Source of the DNA: Catenuloplanes niger
GTDB taxonomy: Bacteria > Actinomycetota > Actinomycetes > Mycobacteriales > Micromonosporaceae
Assembly: GCF_031458255.1 (NCBI RefSeq)
Contig: NZ_JAVDYC010000001.1
Location: forward strand, 1,302,001 to 1,366,000
Direction of reading: 5' to 3'
DNA: 64,000 bases
The notes beneath the pieces were generated by a model. It made no database searches. It was not told where the DNA came from and saw nothing but the letters and a program-made list of their open reading frames with translations. The position numbers and the translations under genes are program-made. Of the stretch, positions 8,844 to 17,329 are shown one piece after another (within the stretch, counting starts at the first letter, position 1; each line of letters starts with the position of its first letter).

Positions 8844-9839
8844 ATGAAAGCCCTCGCCTACCGGACGGCACACCCGCTCGACGCGTTCGCCATCGAGCTG
8901 ATCGACACCGCGGAACCCCGGCCGCGCGACACGGACCTGCTCGTCTCGGTCCGCGCCGTGGGCATCAACCCGGGCGAGGCGGCGATCCGGCGCACGCGCG
9001 GTGCCGCACCGGGTGGACGGATCATCCTCGGCTTCGAGTTCGCCGGCGTGGTGGAGTCCGTGGGAGCGCGGGCCACCGGTTTCGCGGTCGGCGACCGGGT
9101 GCTGGGCACCGGGGACATGTCCCGGGACGGCGCCTGGGCCGAACGGCTCGCGGTCGACCACCGGGTGGTGGCGCGGATCCCGGACGGGCTGTCCTTCACC
9201 GACGCCGCGTCCCTGCCCATCGGCGGCCTCACGGCCTGGGAGGCGCTGTTCCGCGATCGGGACGGCCTGGCGCCCGGGATCGACCGGGTGCTGATCGTCG
9301 GCGGTGCCGGCGGCGTCGGGACGATGGCGGCACAGCTGCTGAAGAGCCGGACCACGGCCCTGGTGGTGAGCACGGCGTCCCGTCCCGCGTCCCGCGAGTG
9401 GTGCACGGCGACGGGAGCGGACCTGGTCGTCGACCACACCGGCGACGTGCCCGCTCAGCTGCGGGACGCCGGCATCGACCGGATCGACCTGGTGCTGTCC
9501 ACGTCGGGGACCGCCGGCAACGTCGGCTGGATCGCCGAGGTCCTCCGGCCGTTCGGCCACCTCGCCGCCGTCGACCTGCACGGTTCCGTCGATCTCGGGC
9601 CGCTGATCGGCAGATCCGTGTCGGTGCACACCGAGACCGTCTTCAGCCGGATCACGGCCGGCGTCGACGTCGCCGTCCAGGGTGGAATCCTCGCCGGCCT
9701 GGCCGCGGACGCGGTGGCGGGCCGGCTGCGCCCGATCACCACGACGGTGCTCGACGGCCTGCGCGTGGACACCATGCGGACGGCCCACGAACTGGTGGAG
9801 AGCGGGCGGACGGTCGGGAAGACGGTGATCCGCTGCTGA
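8844..9839 (+). CDS. Zinc-independent alcohol dehydrogenase/quinone reductase family protein
   Basis: A 331-residue MDR superfamily oxidoreductase. The GroES-like N-terminal half has GINPGEAAIRR and GFEFAGVVESVG. The Rossmann half begins LIVGGAGGVGTMAAQLL near residue 150, then GADLVVDHTGD. No structural-zinc cysteines are seen, consistent with the ZADH1/quinone-reductase branch. It uses NAD(P)H on an unidentified carbonyl or quinone. It lies 12 bp after the F420-reductase-like gene (ribosome site CGGAG), so the two form an operon likely controlled by the TetR operator at 8187. The stop codon is part of a 20-bp palindrome shared with the convergent monooxygenase gene. Confidence 0.88.
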   Translation: MKALAYRTAHPLDAFAIELIDTAEPRPRDTDLLVSVRAVGINPGEAAIRRTRGAAPGGRIILGFEFAGVVESVGARATGFAVGDRVLGTGDMSRDGAWAERLAVDHRVVARIPDGLSFTDAASLPIGGLTAWEALFRDRDGLAPGIDRVLIVGGAGGVGTMAAQLLKSRTTALVVSTASRPASREWCTATGADLVVDHTGDVPAQLRDAGIDRIDLVLSTSGTAGNVGWIAEVLRPFGHLAAVDLHGSVDLGPLIGRSVSVHTETVFSRITAGVDVAVQGGILAGLAADAVAGRLRPITTTVLDGLRVDTMRTAHELVESGRTVGKTVIRC

Positions 9840-9856
9840 GACCGCGCGCGGTCTCA
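9837..9856. terminator. 20-bp perfect palindrome spanning both convergent stop codons
   Basis: TGAGACCGCGCGCGGTCTCA. The first TGA is the stop of the MDR dehydrogenase gene (9837-9839); the complementary TGA at 9854-9856 is the stop of the convergent monooxygenase gene. A hairpin could form on either transcript, but there is no T-run, so it would be a bidirectional terminator or mRNA end stabiliser of the actinobacterial type. Confidence 0.6.
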
Positions 9857-10978
9857 GCCGGCGGCGATGCGCCGGGCGACCTGGCGGGACTCGATCGCGA
9901 CCTTGCGGAGCAGGCCGCCGAGCGTGACGTCGTAGCCGATGAAGAACAGGCCGGGACGGGCCGGCCGGCCCGCGTGGACGTGCGGGACGCCGGTCTCGTC
10001 GAACAGGGCGGCGTCGTCGAACAGGTCACGCAGCCCGGTGCCGTAGCCGGTGGCCGCGACGACCGCGTCCGGCCGGAGGGTGCGGCCGTCCGCGAGGTGC
10101 ACGCCGGTCTCGGTGAAGCCGCGCACGGCCGCGACCGGCCGCACCCGGCCGGTCATGACGTCCCGGACGATGCCGACGTCCTGCACCGGCACGTACCGGC
10201 TGGCGCGCAGCCGGGTGCCCAGCCCGTCGGTGGGGCGCTCCAGCCCGTACCGGCGAAGGTCCGGGATCGCCGCGCGCGCGGACGCGGCGGCCAGCGGGTC
10301 GAGGATCCGGGCCGGCAGCCGGCCGAACAGGATGCCGCTCAGCTGGGCCGGCCAGCCCGCGGTCGCGCGGGGCACGATGTGCGGCGGCGTGCGGATCGCC
10401 AGGCTGACCGAGGACGCACCGCCCGCCGCGAGGTCACCGGCGATCTCCGCGCCGCTGTTGCCGACGCCGGCGACCAGCACGTCCATGCCGCGGAACGGCT
10501 CCGCGTCGCGGTACTCCGCGGAGTGGACGAGCGTGCCGCGCCACGCGTCCCGGCCGGGCCAGTCCGGCACCACCGGCGTGTGCAGGTATCCGGTGGCGAC
10601 GACCACGGTGCCCGCGGCGTGCCCCGATCCGTCGGTCAGCCGCACGCTCCACGAGCCGTCCGCGGACCGCTCGATCCGCTTGACCTCCTGCCCGGTGCGC
10701 ACGTCCACGTCGAACCGCCGCGCGTACGCCTCCAGATAGGACACCAGGTCGTCGCGGCGCACCCACCGGCCGTACTCGCGCGGGATCGGGAAACCGGGCA
10801 GGCCGGAGAGCCGGCGCGTGGTGTGCAGCCGCAGCCGGTCGTAGCGCCCGCGCCAGCTGGTGGCCACGCCCGGCCCGCGCTCCAGCACCACGCAGTCCAC
10901 GCCCCGCGCCGTCAGCCGCGCCGCCACCGCGAGCCCGGCCGCGCCGGCGCCGACCACCACCACGTTCCGCATCACCAT
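9854..10978 (-). CDS. Flavin-containing monooxygenase (FAD/NADPH)
   Basis: A 374-residue flavoprotein with an N-terminal FAD-binding GAGAAGLAVAARL at about residue 8, the ERGPGVATSWRGRYDRL region typical of FMO/Baeyer-Villiger-related enzymes, ATGYLHTPVVPDWPG, and a second nucleotide (NADPH) motif VAGVGNSGAEIAGDLA near residue 165. The C-terminus has VVAATGYGTGL. Such proteins oxygenate soft nucleophiles or ketones; the substrate is unknown. The start is chosen at the ATG at 10978 (MVMRNVVVVG); no strong ribosome site distinguishes it from the ATG at 10972 or an upstream GTG. It stands alone, convergent with the TetR-controlled pair and divergent from the GH15 gene. Confidence 0.85.
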   Translation of the reverse strand: MVMRNVVVVGAGAAGLAVAARLTARGVDCVVLERGPGVATSWRGRYDRLRLHTTRRLSGLPGFPIPREYGRWVRRDDLVSYLEAYARRFDVDVRTGQEVKRIERSADGSWSVRLTDGSGHAAGTVVVATGYLHTPVVPDWPGRDAWRGTLVHSAEYRDAEPFRGMDVLVAGVGNSGAEIAGDLAAGGASSVSLAIRTPPHIVPRATAGWPAQLSGILFGRLPARILDPLAAASARAAIPDLRRYGLERPTDGLGTRLRASRYVPVQDVGIVRDVMTGRVRPVAAVRGFTETGVHLADGRTLRPDAVVAATGYGTGLRDLFDDAALFDETGVPHVHAGRPARPGLFFIGYDVTLGGLLRKVAIESRQVARRIAAG

Positions 10979-11082
10979 CGATCGACCGTAGCCCGCCGGC
11001 ACCCGCCGTGGAACACCCGTGCGGCGGCGACCGGGCCCGCGCAGCGGATGCGATCAAGGGCGGGGCAGGGTAGACCGTCGAT

Positions 11083-13146
11083 ATGATGTCGGTGCTGCCC
11101 GTGCTGATGGTGACCACGATCGGACTGGTGCCGGTGCACCCGGCGCCGGCGCCGGGTGCGCCCGGTGTCGACCAGCAATATCTTCCGGCGGACAAGTCGG
11201 GGCTGTTGACCTCGCGCACCCCGCAGAGCCTGGTCTGGGCGACCGTGCAGCGGGAGGGCGGGCTGGGCGAGATCTTCTACCCGACGATCGGCGGGCCGAG
11301 CGCCCGGTCGCTCACCTTCGCCGTGACCGCGCGCGGCGGCCTGGCCGAGGCCGCCACGGTACGCACCGAGCAGCTCGACGGGCTGCGGTTCCGGCAGATC
11401 TTCGACGGGCGCGGGTGGCGGCTGACCGCGGACTACACCACCGACCCGGTGCGGTCGTCGGTGCTGGTCGACCTGGACCTCGCGGCACCCCGCGGGTACG
11501 AGCTGTTCGCGATCTACGACCCGGCGCTCGGCAACTCCCGCGGCGGCGACGCCGGCCGGACCGTCGACGGCGCGCTGACCGCCACGGACGGGGACGTGTC
11601 CAGCGCGCTGGCCGGTGCGTTCACGGCCACGTCCAGCGGGTTCGCCGGGGTCAGCGACGGGCTCACCGACCTGCGCGACGGGCGGATGGACCGGCGCCAC
11701 CCGTCCGCGACGGCCGGCTACCTGGTGCAGACCGCGGCGTTGCGCGGCCGGCACAGCACGCTCGCGCTCGGCTTCGGCGACACCGAGGCGGCGGCGCTGG
11801 ACACCGCGCGACGGTCGCTCCGCACCGGGTTCGGGCCGGTCGCGCGCGCGTACACGGCCGGCTGGACGGGTTATCTGAAGGGGTTGACCGGCCCGCCGCG
11901 GGGCGCCGCGCCGCAGCTCTGGGCGACGTCCGCGATGATCCTGGCGGCGCTGGAGGACAAGACCCATCCCGGGGCGTACGTGGCGGCACCGGCCTCGCCG
12001 TGGGCGTTCGGCACGGACGACCCCTCCGGCCCGTACCACCTGGTCTGGTCGCGTGATCTGTATCAGATCGCCACCGGCCTGATCGCGGCCGGTGACCGCG
12101 CCGGCGCGCACCGCGCACTCGACTTCCTCTTCGGCGTGCAGCAGCGGCCGGACGGCTCGTTCCCGCAGAACTCGCAGGTCGACGGCACCCCCGTGTGGGG
12201 CGGGCTGCAACTGGACGAGGTGGCGCTGCCGATCGTGCTCGCCTACCAACTCGGCCGCGCGGACACCTGGCCGTCGGTCAGGCGCGCGGCCGACTTCCTG
12301 GCCGGCTACCCGGGTGCGCCGTTCACGCCGCAGGAACGCTGGGAGAACCAGTCCGGCTACTCGCCGAACACCATCGCGACCGCGATCGCCGGGCTGGTGT
12401 GCGCGGCCTCGATCGCGCGCGGGCACGGCGACACCGCCTCGGCCGAGCGCTACCTGACGACTGCGGACTCGTGGCGGGCGCGGGTCAAGTCGTGGACCGT
12501 GACCACGACCGGCCCCTACTCCGACCGGCCCTACTTCCTCCGGCTGACCAAGGACGGAAACCCGGACGCGGGTACGGCGTACGACATCGGCGACGGCGGA
12601 CCGGTCGGCGTGGACCAGCGGACCGTGGTCGACCCGAGCTTCATCGAGCTGGTGCGGCTCGGCATCCTGCCACCGTCCGACGCGGACGTCGTCAACAGCC
12701 TCGCCGTCGTCGACGCGCAGCTCGGCGTCGCCACCCCGCGCGGGTTCTTCTGGCACCGCGCCTCGTTCGACGGCTTCGGCGAGCAGCTCGACGGCAGCCA
12801 GTGGGAGTACGACGAGCCGCCGGGCTCGCGCGTCTCCCGCGGCCGCGCGTGGCCGCTGCTCAGCGGCGAACGCGGCGAGTACGAGATCGCGGCCGGGAAC
12901 CTGCGTGCGGCCCGCACCCGGCTGGCCGCGATGGCCCGCGCGACCGGCCCCGGCGGCATGCTGCCCGAGCAGGTCTGGGACCGCACTCCCCCGGCCGGGC
13001 GCCCCGGCTTCGCACCCGGGACGCCCACGTTCTCCGCCACGCCGCTGGCCTGGACCCACGCGGAGTACCTGCGGCTGGCCCGCAACCTGGCGGAGGGCCG
13101 GCTCGTCGAGACGCCGGCCGCGGTCACCGAACGCTACGGCCGCTGA
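11083..13146 (+). CDS. Secreted glycoside hydrolase family 15 (glucoamylase/glucodextranase-like)
   Basis: A 687-residue exo-acting alpha-glucosidase. It has an N-terminal signal segment (MMSVLPVLMVTTIGLVPV), then a beta-sandwich domain resembling glucodextranase domain N (about 35-265, LGEIFYPTIGGPSARSLTF), then the (alpha/alpha)6 barrel (about 275-687) with WSRDLYQIATGLIAAGDR, QLDEVALPI (candidate general acid Glu near 379) and LPEQVWD (candidate base Glu near 628). Family members release glucose from starch, glycogen or dextran ends; which of these is not decidable here. No operon partner. It is followed directly by a decayed regulator on the other strand. Confidence 0.9.
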   Translation: MMSVLPVLMVTTIGLVPVHPAPAPGAPGVDQQYLPADKSGLLTSRTPQSLVWATVQREGGLGEIFYPTIGGPSARSLTFAVTARGGLAEAATVRTEQLDGLRFRQIFDGRGWRLTADYTTDPVRSSVLVDLDLAAPRGYELFAIYDPALGNSRGGDAGRTVDGALTATDGDVSSALAGAFTATSSGFAGVSDGLTDLRDGRMDRRHPSATAGYLVQTAALRGRHSTLALGFGDTEAAALDTARRSLRTGFGPVARAYTAGWTGYLKGLTGPPRGAAPQLWATSAMILAALEDKTHPGAYVAAPASPWAFGTDDPSGPYHLVWSRDLYQIATGLIAAGDRAGAHRALDFLFGVQQRPDGSFPQNSQVDGTPVWGGLQLDEVALPIVLAYQLGRADTWPSVRRAADFLAGYPGAPFTPQERWENQSGYSPNTIATAIAGLVCAASIARGHGDTASAERYLTTADSWRARVKSWTVTTTGPYSDRPYFLRLTKDGNPDAGTAYDIGDGGPVGVDQRTVVDPSFIELVRLGILPPSDADVVNSLAVVDAQLGVATPRGFFWHRASFDGFGEQLDGSQWEYDEPPGSRVSRGRAWPLLSGERGEYEIAAGNLRAARTRLAAMARATGPGGMLPEQVWDRTPPAGRPGFAPGTPTFSATPLAWTHAEYLRLARNLAEGRLVETPAAVTERYGR

Positions 13147-14102
13147 CCGGGGCCGGGACCGGCGTGGCGCAGAGGTTCTCCCGGGGCGGGCCGGCACCGT
13201 CGGCGGCGATCTCCACGTCGGTGCAGGTGCGCCTCACCCCCACGGACGCCAGGCAGGCGGGCGAAGGGTTCGCCTGCCGGTCCACCACCCCGGCCCGGAT
13301 GAGCAGGTTCAGGTGGGCGGAGATCGTGCTCGGTGCCAGACCGAGGCGGCGGCCGGCGTGCGGGTGGAGACCGGCCGGACGAGCACCGTGGCGCGGTCGG
13401 TGCCGAGCAGCAGCGCCAGCGCGCCGGTCCGCGGCTCGGCGGCCCGGTCAGGCGGACCGCGCGCCGCGCGCGGGGCAGGCGACGTAGACGGCCCGCTCGT
13501 CCCAGGCGGCCATCAGCCGGTCGCCGCCGAAGACGAGCGGGACCAGCACGAGGCCGCGGTCGCGTGCGTCGATCCGGATCCGCGCCGGCCGGAGCGGGTC
13601 GAGCCGGGAGTCCAGGCCGGGCCGCAACAGGCCAAGCCGGGGGTCCGGACCGGTCACAGCAGATCGAGCCGGGAATCCGGACCGGGCCGGGAGGGGGGAA
13701 CAGCGGATCTGGCGGTGCAGCGTGCCGAGCGGACCGTCGAGCCCGGCCACCGCGGCGGCCCGGCGGCGGACCAGCAGTTCCGTGTCGTGCACGTCGCGCA
13801 TCGCGGGCAGCACCGAAGTGATCGCCGAAGCGCCGGCAGAAGGACGGACGCGGCCGAGGATCTGCCGGTCACCCGCCACAACGCCGCGTAGGCGTCGGCG
13901 AGGGCGGCCGTCGCGCCGGCAGGGTCGGCCTCGGTCCCGCCGGCACCGCGGCGGCGTAGCGGCGGCGTAGTTCGTCCCGCACCCGGTCCGGTTCCGCGGA
14001 GCGCAGCCGGCCCAGCTCGGTCTTCAGGTCGGCCGCGCCCGGGGCAGCCGCCGCGCTCAGGACGGCTGCCAGCCGGGGCCTTGCGCCCGAATATCGCGTC
14101 AT
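13124..14102 (-). pseudogene. Frameshifted ArsR/DUF5937-type regulator remnant
   Basis: Three minus-strand pieces in different frames line up in the order of a DUF5937-type winged-helix regulator. From 14102: AVLSAAAAPGAADLKTELG then LRSAEPDRVRDELR. From 13879: MRDVHDTELLVRRRAAAVAG and RGLVLVPLVFGGDRLM then VYVACPARG. Then, after another shift near 13450, TGALALLLGTDRATVL, and after a further shift the DNA-binding helix LGLAPSTISAHLNLLIRAG, whose frame stops at 13124. At least three frame changes are needed. The N-terminal part is missing where a 26-bp inverted repeat begins (14148). The 3' end overlaps the GH15 stop by about 23 bp. Inference: an inactive gene. Confidence 0.72.
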
Positions 14103-14147
14103 CTCGCCCTGACGGTTGGCTCCGTCTTCGCGGAGCTCCGCCCCGAC

Positions 14148-14236
14148 CGCCCTGAGTGATCAATCAGGTGAGCAAAAAGACGATCCACTTCGCCCGATGA
14201 CCTATCTTTCGCTCACCTGATTGATCACTCAGGGCG
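14148..14236. repeat. 26-bp perfect inverted repeat with 37-bp loop (MITE-like or strong hairpin)
   Basis: Arms 14148-14173 and 14211-14236 are exact reverse complements; each contains TGAGTGATCAATCAGGTGAG or its complement. The loop is AT-richer than the surroundings. No flanking target-site duplication is visible (CCCGAC on the left, CCAGCC on the right). It could be a miniature non-autonomous element, the fused ends of a deleted element, or a transcription hairpin. It lies at the truncated 5' end of the regulator remnant. Confidence 0.75.
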
Positions 14237-14977
14237 CCAGCCCGCGGGTGACCGGGATCCTCTACGCGGCGAACGAGGCACCTAGCGTCTCTTATCCGAA
14301 ATTTCGGACACGAGGCGCTCCAGGCATACCACCGCTACAGGAGTCGGCCTGCCAGCGGGAATCGACCGTCGGCCACCAGCGCCCGCCGCAAGCTGGCCAC
14401 ATTCCCGCCAGCACACCGCCATTGCCCGACACACCGATGCCCCGGTGCCCCGCCAGCCACCAGCCGCCAGACCCGGGCCGGGTGCCAGACCCGGGGCGCG
14501 GAACGCCGGCGCAGAACGCCGGGCGCAGGACGCAGGACGCCGAACGCAGGACGCCGAACGCAGGACGCGGAACGTGCCGCCGCCGAGCAGGTACGGACCG
14601 GCGACGAGGCCCACAGCGCGACTGCCGCCGAGGTGCGCGGCGCTCAGTGTGTGGGCGGACGTGTCTAACTGAGGCATCGAGACCTTCACGGTACGGCCGC
14701 GGCGGGCGTTTTCTGAATGCCGCATGAGCGCCACGGAACGGGCCGGTGTGATCTACCTATCCATTTCCGTTCCGGGGATGCGGCAACCGTGCCCCCGGTC
14801 GCGGACTCTGCCTGATCGGAGGCGCCGCGCGCTCCGGCGCAACGCCCATCCCGGCGAGGTATCAATGAGGCGTTCGTGATCTCCTATTCGCCGCACGACA
14901 ACCGAGAAAAGGTAACCGCGCGCATTTTGAATAGCACGGTGCGTGCCCATCATCATCGACGAGGGGTTCTTCGCGTA
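14237..14977. other. 741-bp region without a supported gene
   Basis: Holds a perfect 14-bp palindrome TCCGAAATTTCGGA at 14295-14308, a 14-bp tandem repeat (listed separately) and the leader of the penicillin-binding protein gene. Open frames of 150-170 codons run across it on both strands, but they read through the tandem repeat, lack ribosome sites and show no family features. AT-rich patches near 14880-14960 may hold the promoter of the gene at 14978. Confidence 0.55.
14511..14573. repeat. 14-bp tandem repeat, about 4.5 copies
   Basis: The unit GCAGGACGCCGAAC occurs exactly at 14532-14545 and 14546-14559, with one mismatch at 14560-14573; a degenerate copy (GCAGAACGCCGGGC) and a half copy precede it from 14511. 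Intergenic minisatellite, no known role. Confidence 0.8.
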
Positions 14978-17206
14978 ATGCAGGAATCGGCGACACCGCT
15001 GGTCCCGGGGACCGAAAAGGCCGAACCGACCGACCGCTCGAAAGCGACCATCGGCCGCAAGGTGCTCACACTGGTACTGCTCGGCGTGATCGTCGGCGGC
15101 GTCATCGCGGGCGCGACGCTGCCGGTGAGCGCCGGCGTCGGTATGGCGGCGAAGCTGGCCGGTGACTCGTTCGAGGACCTGCCCAGCGACCTGCAGACGC
15201 CGCCGACCCCGCAGGCGTCCTACATCTACGCCAGTGACGGCAAGACCCAGATCACCCAGTTCTGGGAGGAGAACCGCACCGACGTCGGCATCGAGGACAT
15301 CGCGAAGGTGATGCAGGACGCGATCGTCGCGGCCGAGGACACCCGGTTCTACCAGCACGGCGGCGTGGACGTGAAGGGCCTGATGCGCGCCTTCGTGTCG
15401 AACACCCAGGGCGGTGAGGTGTCCGGCGCGTCCACGCTGACCATGCAGTACGTCCGCAACGTGCTGAAGAACGACCAGACCGCCACGGACGAGGAGCGCG
15501 AGGCCGCGACCGAGCTGAGCACCGGCCGGAAGCTGCAGGAGATCCGGTTCGCGGTGACCATCGAGGACAAGCTGGACAAGCCGGAGATCCTCCGCCGCTA
15601 CCTCAACATCGCCTACTTCGGGAACAAGGCGTACGGCATCTCGGCGGCCGCCCGCGCGTACTTCTCCACCACGCCGGACAAGCTCACGCTGGGCCAGGCC
15701 GCGATGATCGCCGGTCTGGTGAAGTCGCCGGACGCGTACGACCCGGTGAACAACCCGGAGGACCAGGCGGTCGGCCGCCGCGACTACGTGCTCAACGCGA
15801 TGGTGGGCACCGGCGCGATCACCCAGGCGGAGGCGGACGCGGCGATCGCGGAGCCGCTGAACCTGAAGCCGACCACCGCCACCAGCAACTGCACCGCGGT
15901 GCCGAACACGCACAACAGCTGGGGTTTCTTCTGCGACTACTTCCTGTCCTGGTGGAAGCAGCAGGAGGAGTTCGGCCCGACGCCGGAGGACCGTGAGGAG
16001 CTGCTGAAGAAGGGCGGCCTGCGGATCGTCACGTCGATGGACCCGGCGCTGCAGGACAAGGCGGCCGCGGAGGCGGTGCGCATCTACCCGGTGGACAACC
16101 CGCGCGCGGCGCCGCTGGCCGCGGTCGAGCCGGGCACCGGCAAGGTCAAGGCGCTGGCCATCAACCGGCGGTTCAGCATCGAGCCGAACGCGAGCGGCGG
16201 CAACTACCCGAACACGGTCAACCAGTTCATCGCGGGCAGTGAGGACTCGGCCGGTTACCAGTTCGGCTCGACGTTCAAGGTCTTCGTGATGCTGGCGGCG
16301 CTGGAGAACGGCTTCCCGCTGGACACCGGCTACTCCACCAAGAGCCCGTTCAAGTCGATCTACCCGGACGGCAGCGCGACCGCGTGCGGCGGGTTCTGGT
16401 GCCCGAGCAACGCGGACAAGACGTACCAGGACGGCTACCAGAACATGTGGACCGGGTTCGGCAAGTCGTCGAACACGTACTTCATCAAGCTGCAGCAGGA
16501 GGTCGGCGTCACCAAGGCCGTGGAGATGGCCAAGCGGCTCGGCATCCAGTTCCGCAACCAGCAGGACGCCACCCTCGCGGCCGAGCCGAGCGGCTGGGGC
16601 TCGTTCACGCTCGGCGTCTCCGCGACCACGCCGCTGGACATGGCGAACGCGTACGCCACGCTCGCCGCGGACGGCAAGTTCTGCAAGCCGACCCCGGTCG
16701 TGTCGATCACCGACTCCACCGGCGCGGTCAGCGACGCCGCGGCCAAGGTCGCCCAGCCGGACTGCACGCAGGCGCTGGACAAGGACGTGGCTCGCGCCGC
16801 GCTCGACGCCGGTCGCTGCGTGGTCGGTCAGGCGCCGGCCTACGGAAGCTGCCCGAACGGCACGTCCACGCAGGTGAGTGGCATGGTCGGCCGCCCGGTC
16901 TCCGGCAAGTCCGGCAGCTCGGACAACTACTCCACGGAGTCGTTCATCGGCGTCACGCCGCAGCTGGCGATCGCCGGTATCGCGGCGAACCCGGACAACC
17001 CGGCCGACCTGGTCGGCGCGGACATCCAGAAAGAGGTGATCCGCTCGGTCGCCACGCTGCTGCACGACGGCCTGGAGGGTCAGCCGGTGAGGGACTTCCC
17101 GAACCCGAGCGAGACGATCGCGTTCAAGTCCGGTTCCGCGTCGAGCCCGCAGCTGGCGCCGTCACCGTCGACGTCGAGGTCGCCCTCGACCGAGGACGAC
17201 GACTGA
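14978..17206 (+). CDS. Class A penicillin-binding protein (transglycosylase/transpeptidase)
   Basis: A 742-residue bifunctional peptidoglycan synthase at the cytoplasmic membrane. A short cytoplasmic N-terminus is followed by one membrane helix (about 30-55). The GT51 transglycosylase domain (about 85-265) has the catalytic Glu in AAEDTRFYQHGG and GASTLTMQYVRN. The transpeptidase domain has SxxK in FGSTFKVF (Ser near 431), SxN in GKSSNTYF (near 495) and KSG in SGKSGSSDN (near 642) in place of the usual KTG. A Ser/Pro-rich tail ends STEDDD. The ATG at 14978 is preferred, with GAGGGG 11 nt upstream; a GTG at 14876 would add 34 residues. A strong terminator follows at 17220. Confidence 0.92.
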   Translation: MQESATPLVPGTEKAEPTDRSKATIGRKVLTLVLLGVIVGGVIAGATLPVSAGVGMAAKLAGDSFEDLPSDLQTPPTPQASYIYASDGKTQITQFWEENRTDVGIEDIAKVMQDAIVAAEDTRFYQHGGVDVKGLMRAFVSNTQGGEVSGASTLTMQYVRNVLKNDQTATDEEREAATELSTGRKLQEIRFAVTIEDKLDKPEILRRYLNIAYFGNKAYGISAAARAYFSTTPDKLTLGQAAMIAGLVKSPDAYDPVNNPEDQAVGRRDYVLNAMVGTGAITQAEADAAIAEPLNLKPTTATSNCTAVPNTHNSWGFFCDYFLSWWKQQEEFGPTPEDREELLKKGGLRIVTSMDPALQDKAAAEAVRIYPVDNPRAAPLAAVEPGTGKVKALAINRRFSIEPNASGGNYPNTVNQFIAGSEDSAGYQFGSTFKVFVMLAALENGFPLDTGYSTKSPFKSIYPDGSATACGGFWCPSNADKTYQDGYQNMWTGFGKSSNTYFIKLQQEVGVTKAVEMAKRLGIQFRNQQDATLAAEPSGWGSFTLGVSATTPLDMANAYATLAADGKFCKPTPVVSITDSTGAVSDAAAKVAQPDCTQALDKDVARAALDAGRCVVGQAPAYGSCPNGTSTQVSGMVGRPVSGKSGSSDNYSTESFIGVTPQLAIAGIAANPDNPADLVGADIQKEVIRSVATLLHDGLEGQPVRDFPNPSETIAFKSGSASSPQLAPSPSTSRSPSTEDDD

Positions 17207-17219
17207 CCCCGGCTCGATC

Positions 17220-17251
17220 GAGGCGCCCCTTCCGAGGGGCGCCTCTTTTTT
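17220..17251 (+). terminator. Rho-independent terminator of the penicillin-binding protein gene
   Basis: Stem GAGGCGCCCCT (17220-17230) pairs with AGGGGCGCCTC (17235-17245) around a 4-nt loop, followed by six T residues (17246-17251). It lies 13 bp after the stop. One of the few canonical stem-plus-T-run terminators in the window. Confidence 0.93.
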
Positions 17252-17260
17252 CGTTGCTTC

Positions 17261-17300
17261 ACTCTGCGATGCAGAGTACTCTAACTCTGTACCGCAGAGT
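17261..17300. promoter_or_regulatory. Two copies of operator ACTCTG-N5-CAGAGT
   Basis: Site 1 at 17261-17277 (ACTCTG CGATG CAGAGT) and site 2 at 17284-17300 (ACTCTG TACCG CAGAGT) share identical arms and 5-nt spacer, with centres 23 bp apart, about two helical turns. They lie upstream of the ribosome site (AAGGAG) of the membrane-protein gene at 17330, whose operon ends with a winged-helix regulator. That regulator is the most likely ligand, implying autoregulation. Confidence 0.75.
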
Positions 17301-17329
17301 TCTCTGCGTCTGACGAAGGAGATGTGGTC

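Noticed and set aside
14148-14236. Hairpin as a tRNA or small structured RNA gene
   Set aside because: A simple long stem with one loop, no cloverleaf, no conserved tRNA bases.
14282-14734. 150-codon minus-strand frame ending SEISDKRR
   Set aside because: Runs through the 14-bp tandem repeat, no ribosome site, no resemblance to known families.
14753-17065. 770-codon minus-strand frame opposite the penicillin-binding protein gene
   Set aside because: Repetitive Arg/Val/Asp composition, no family features; antisense shadow of a well-conserved gene.
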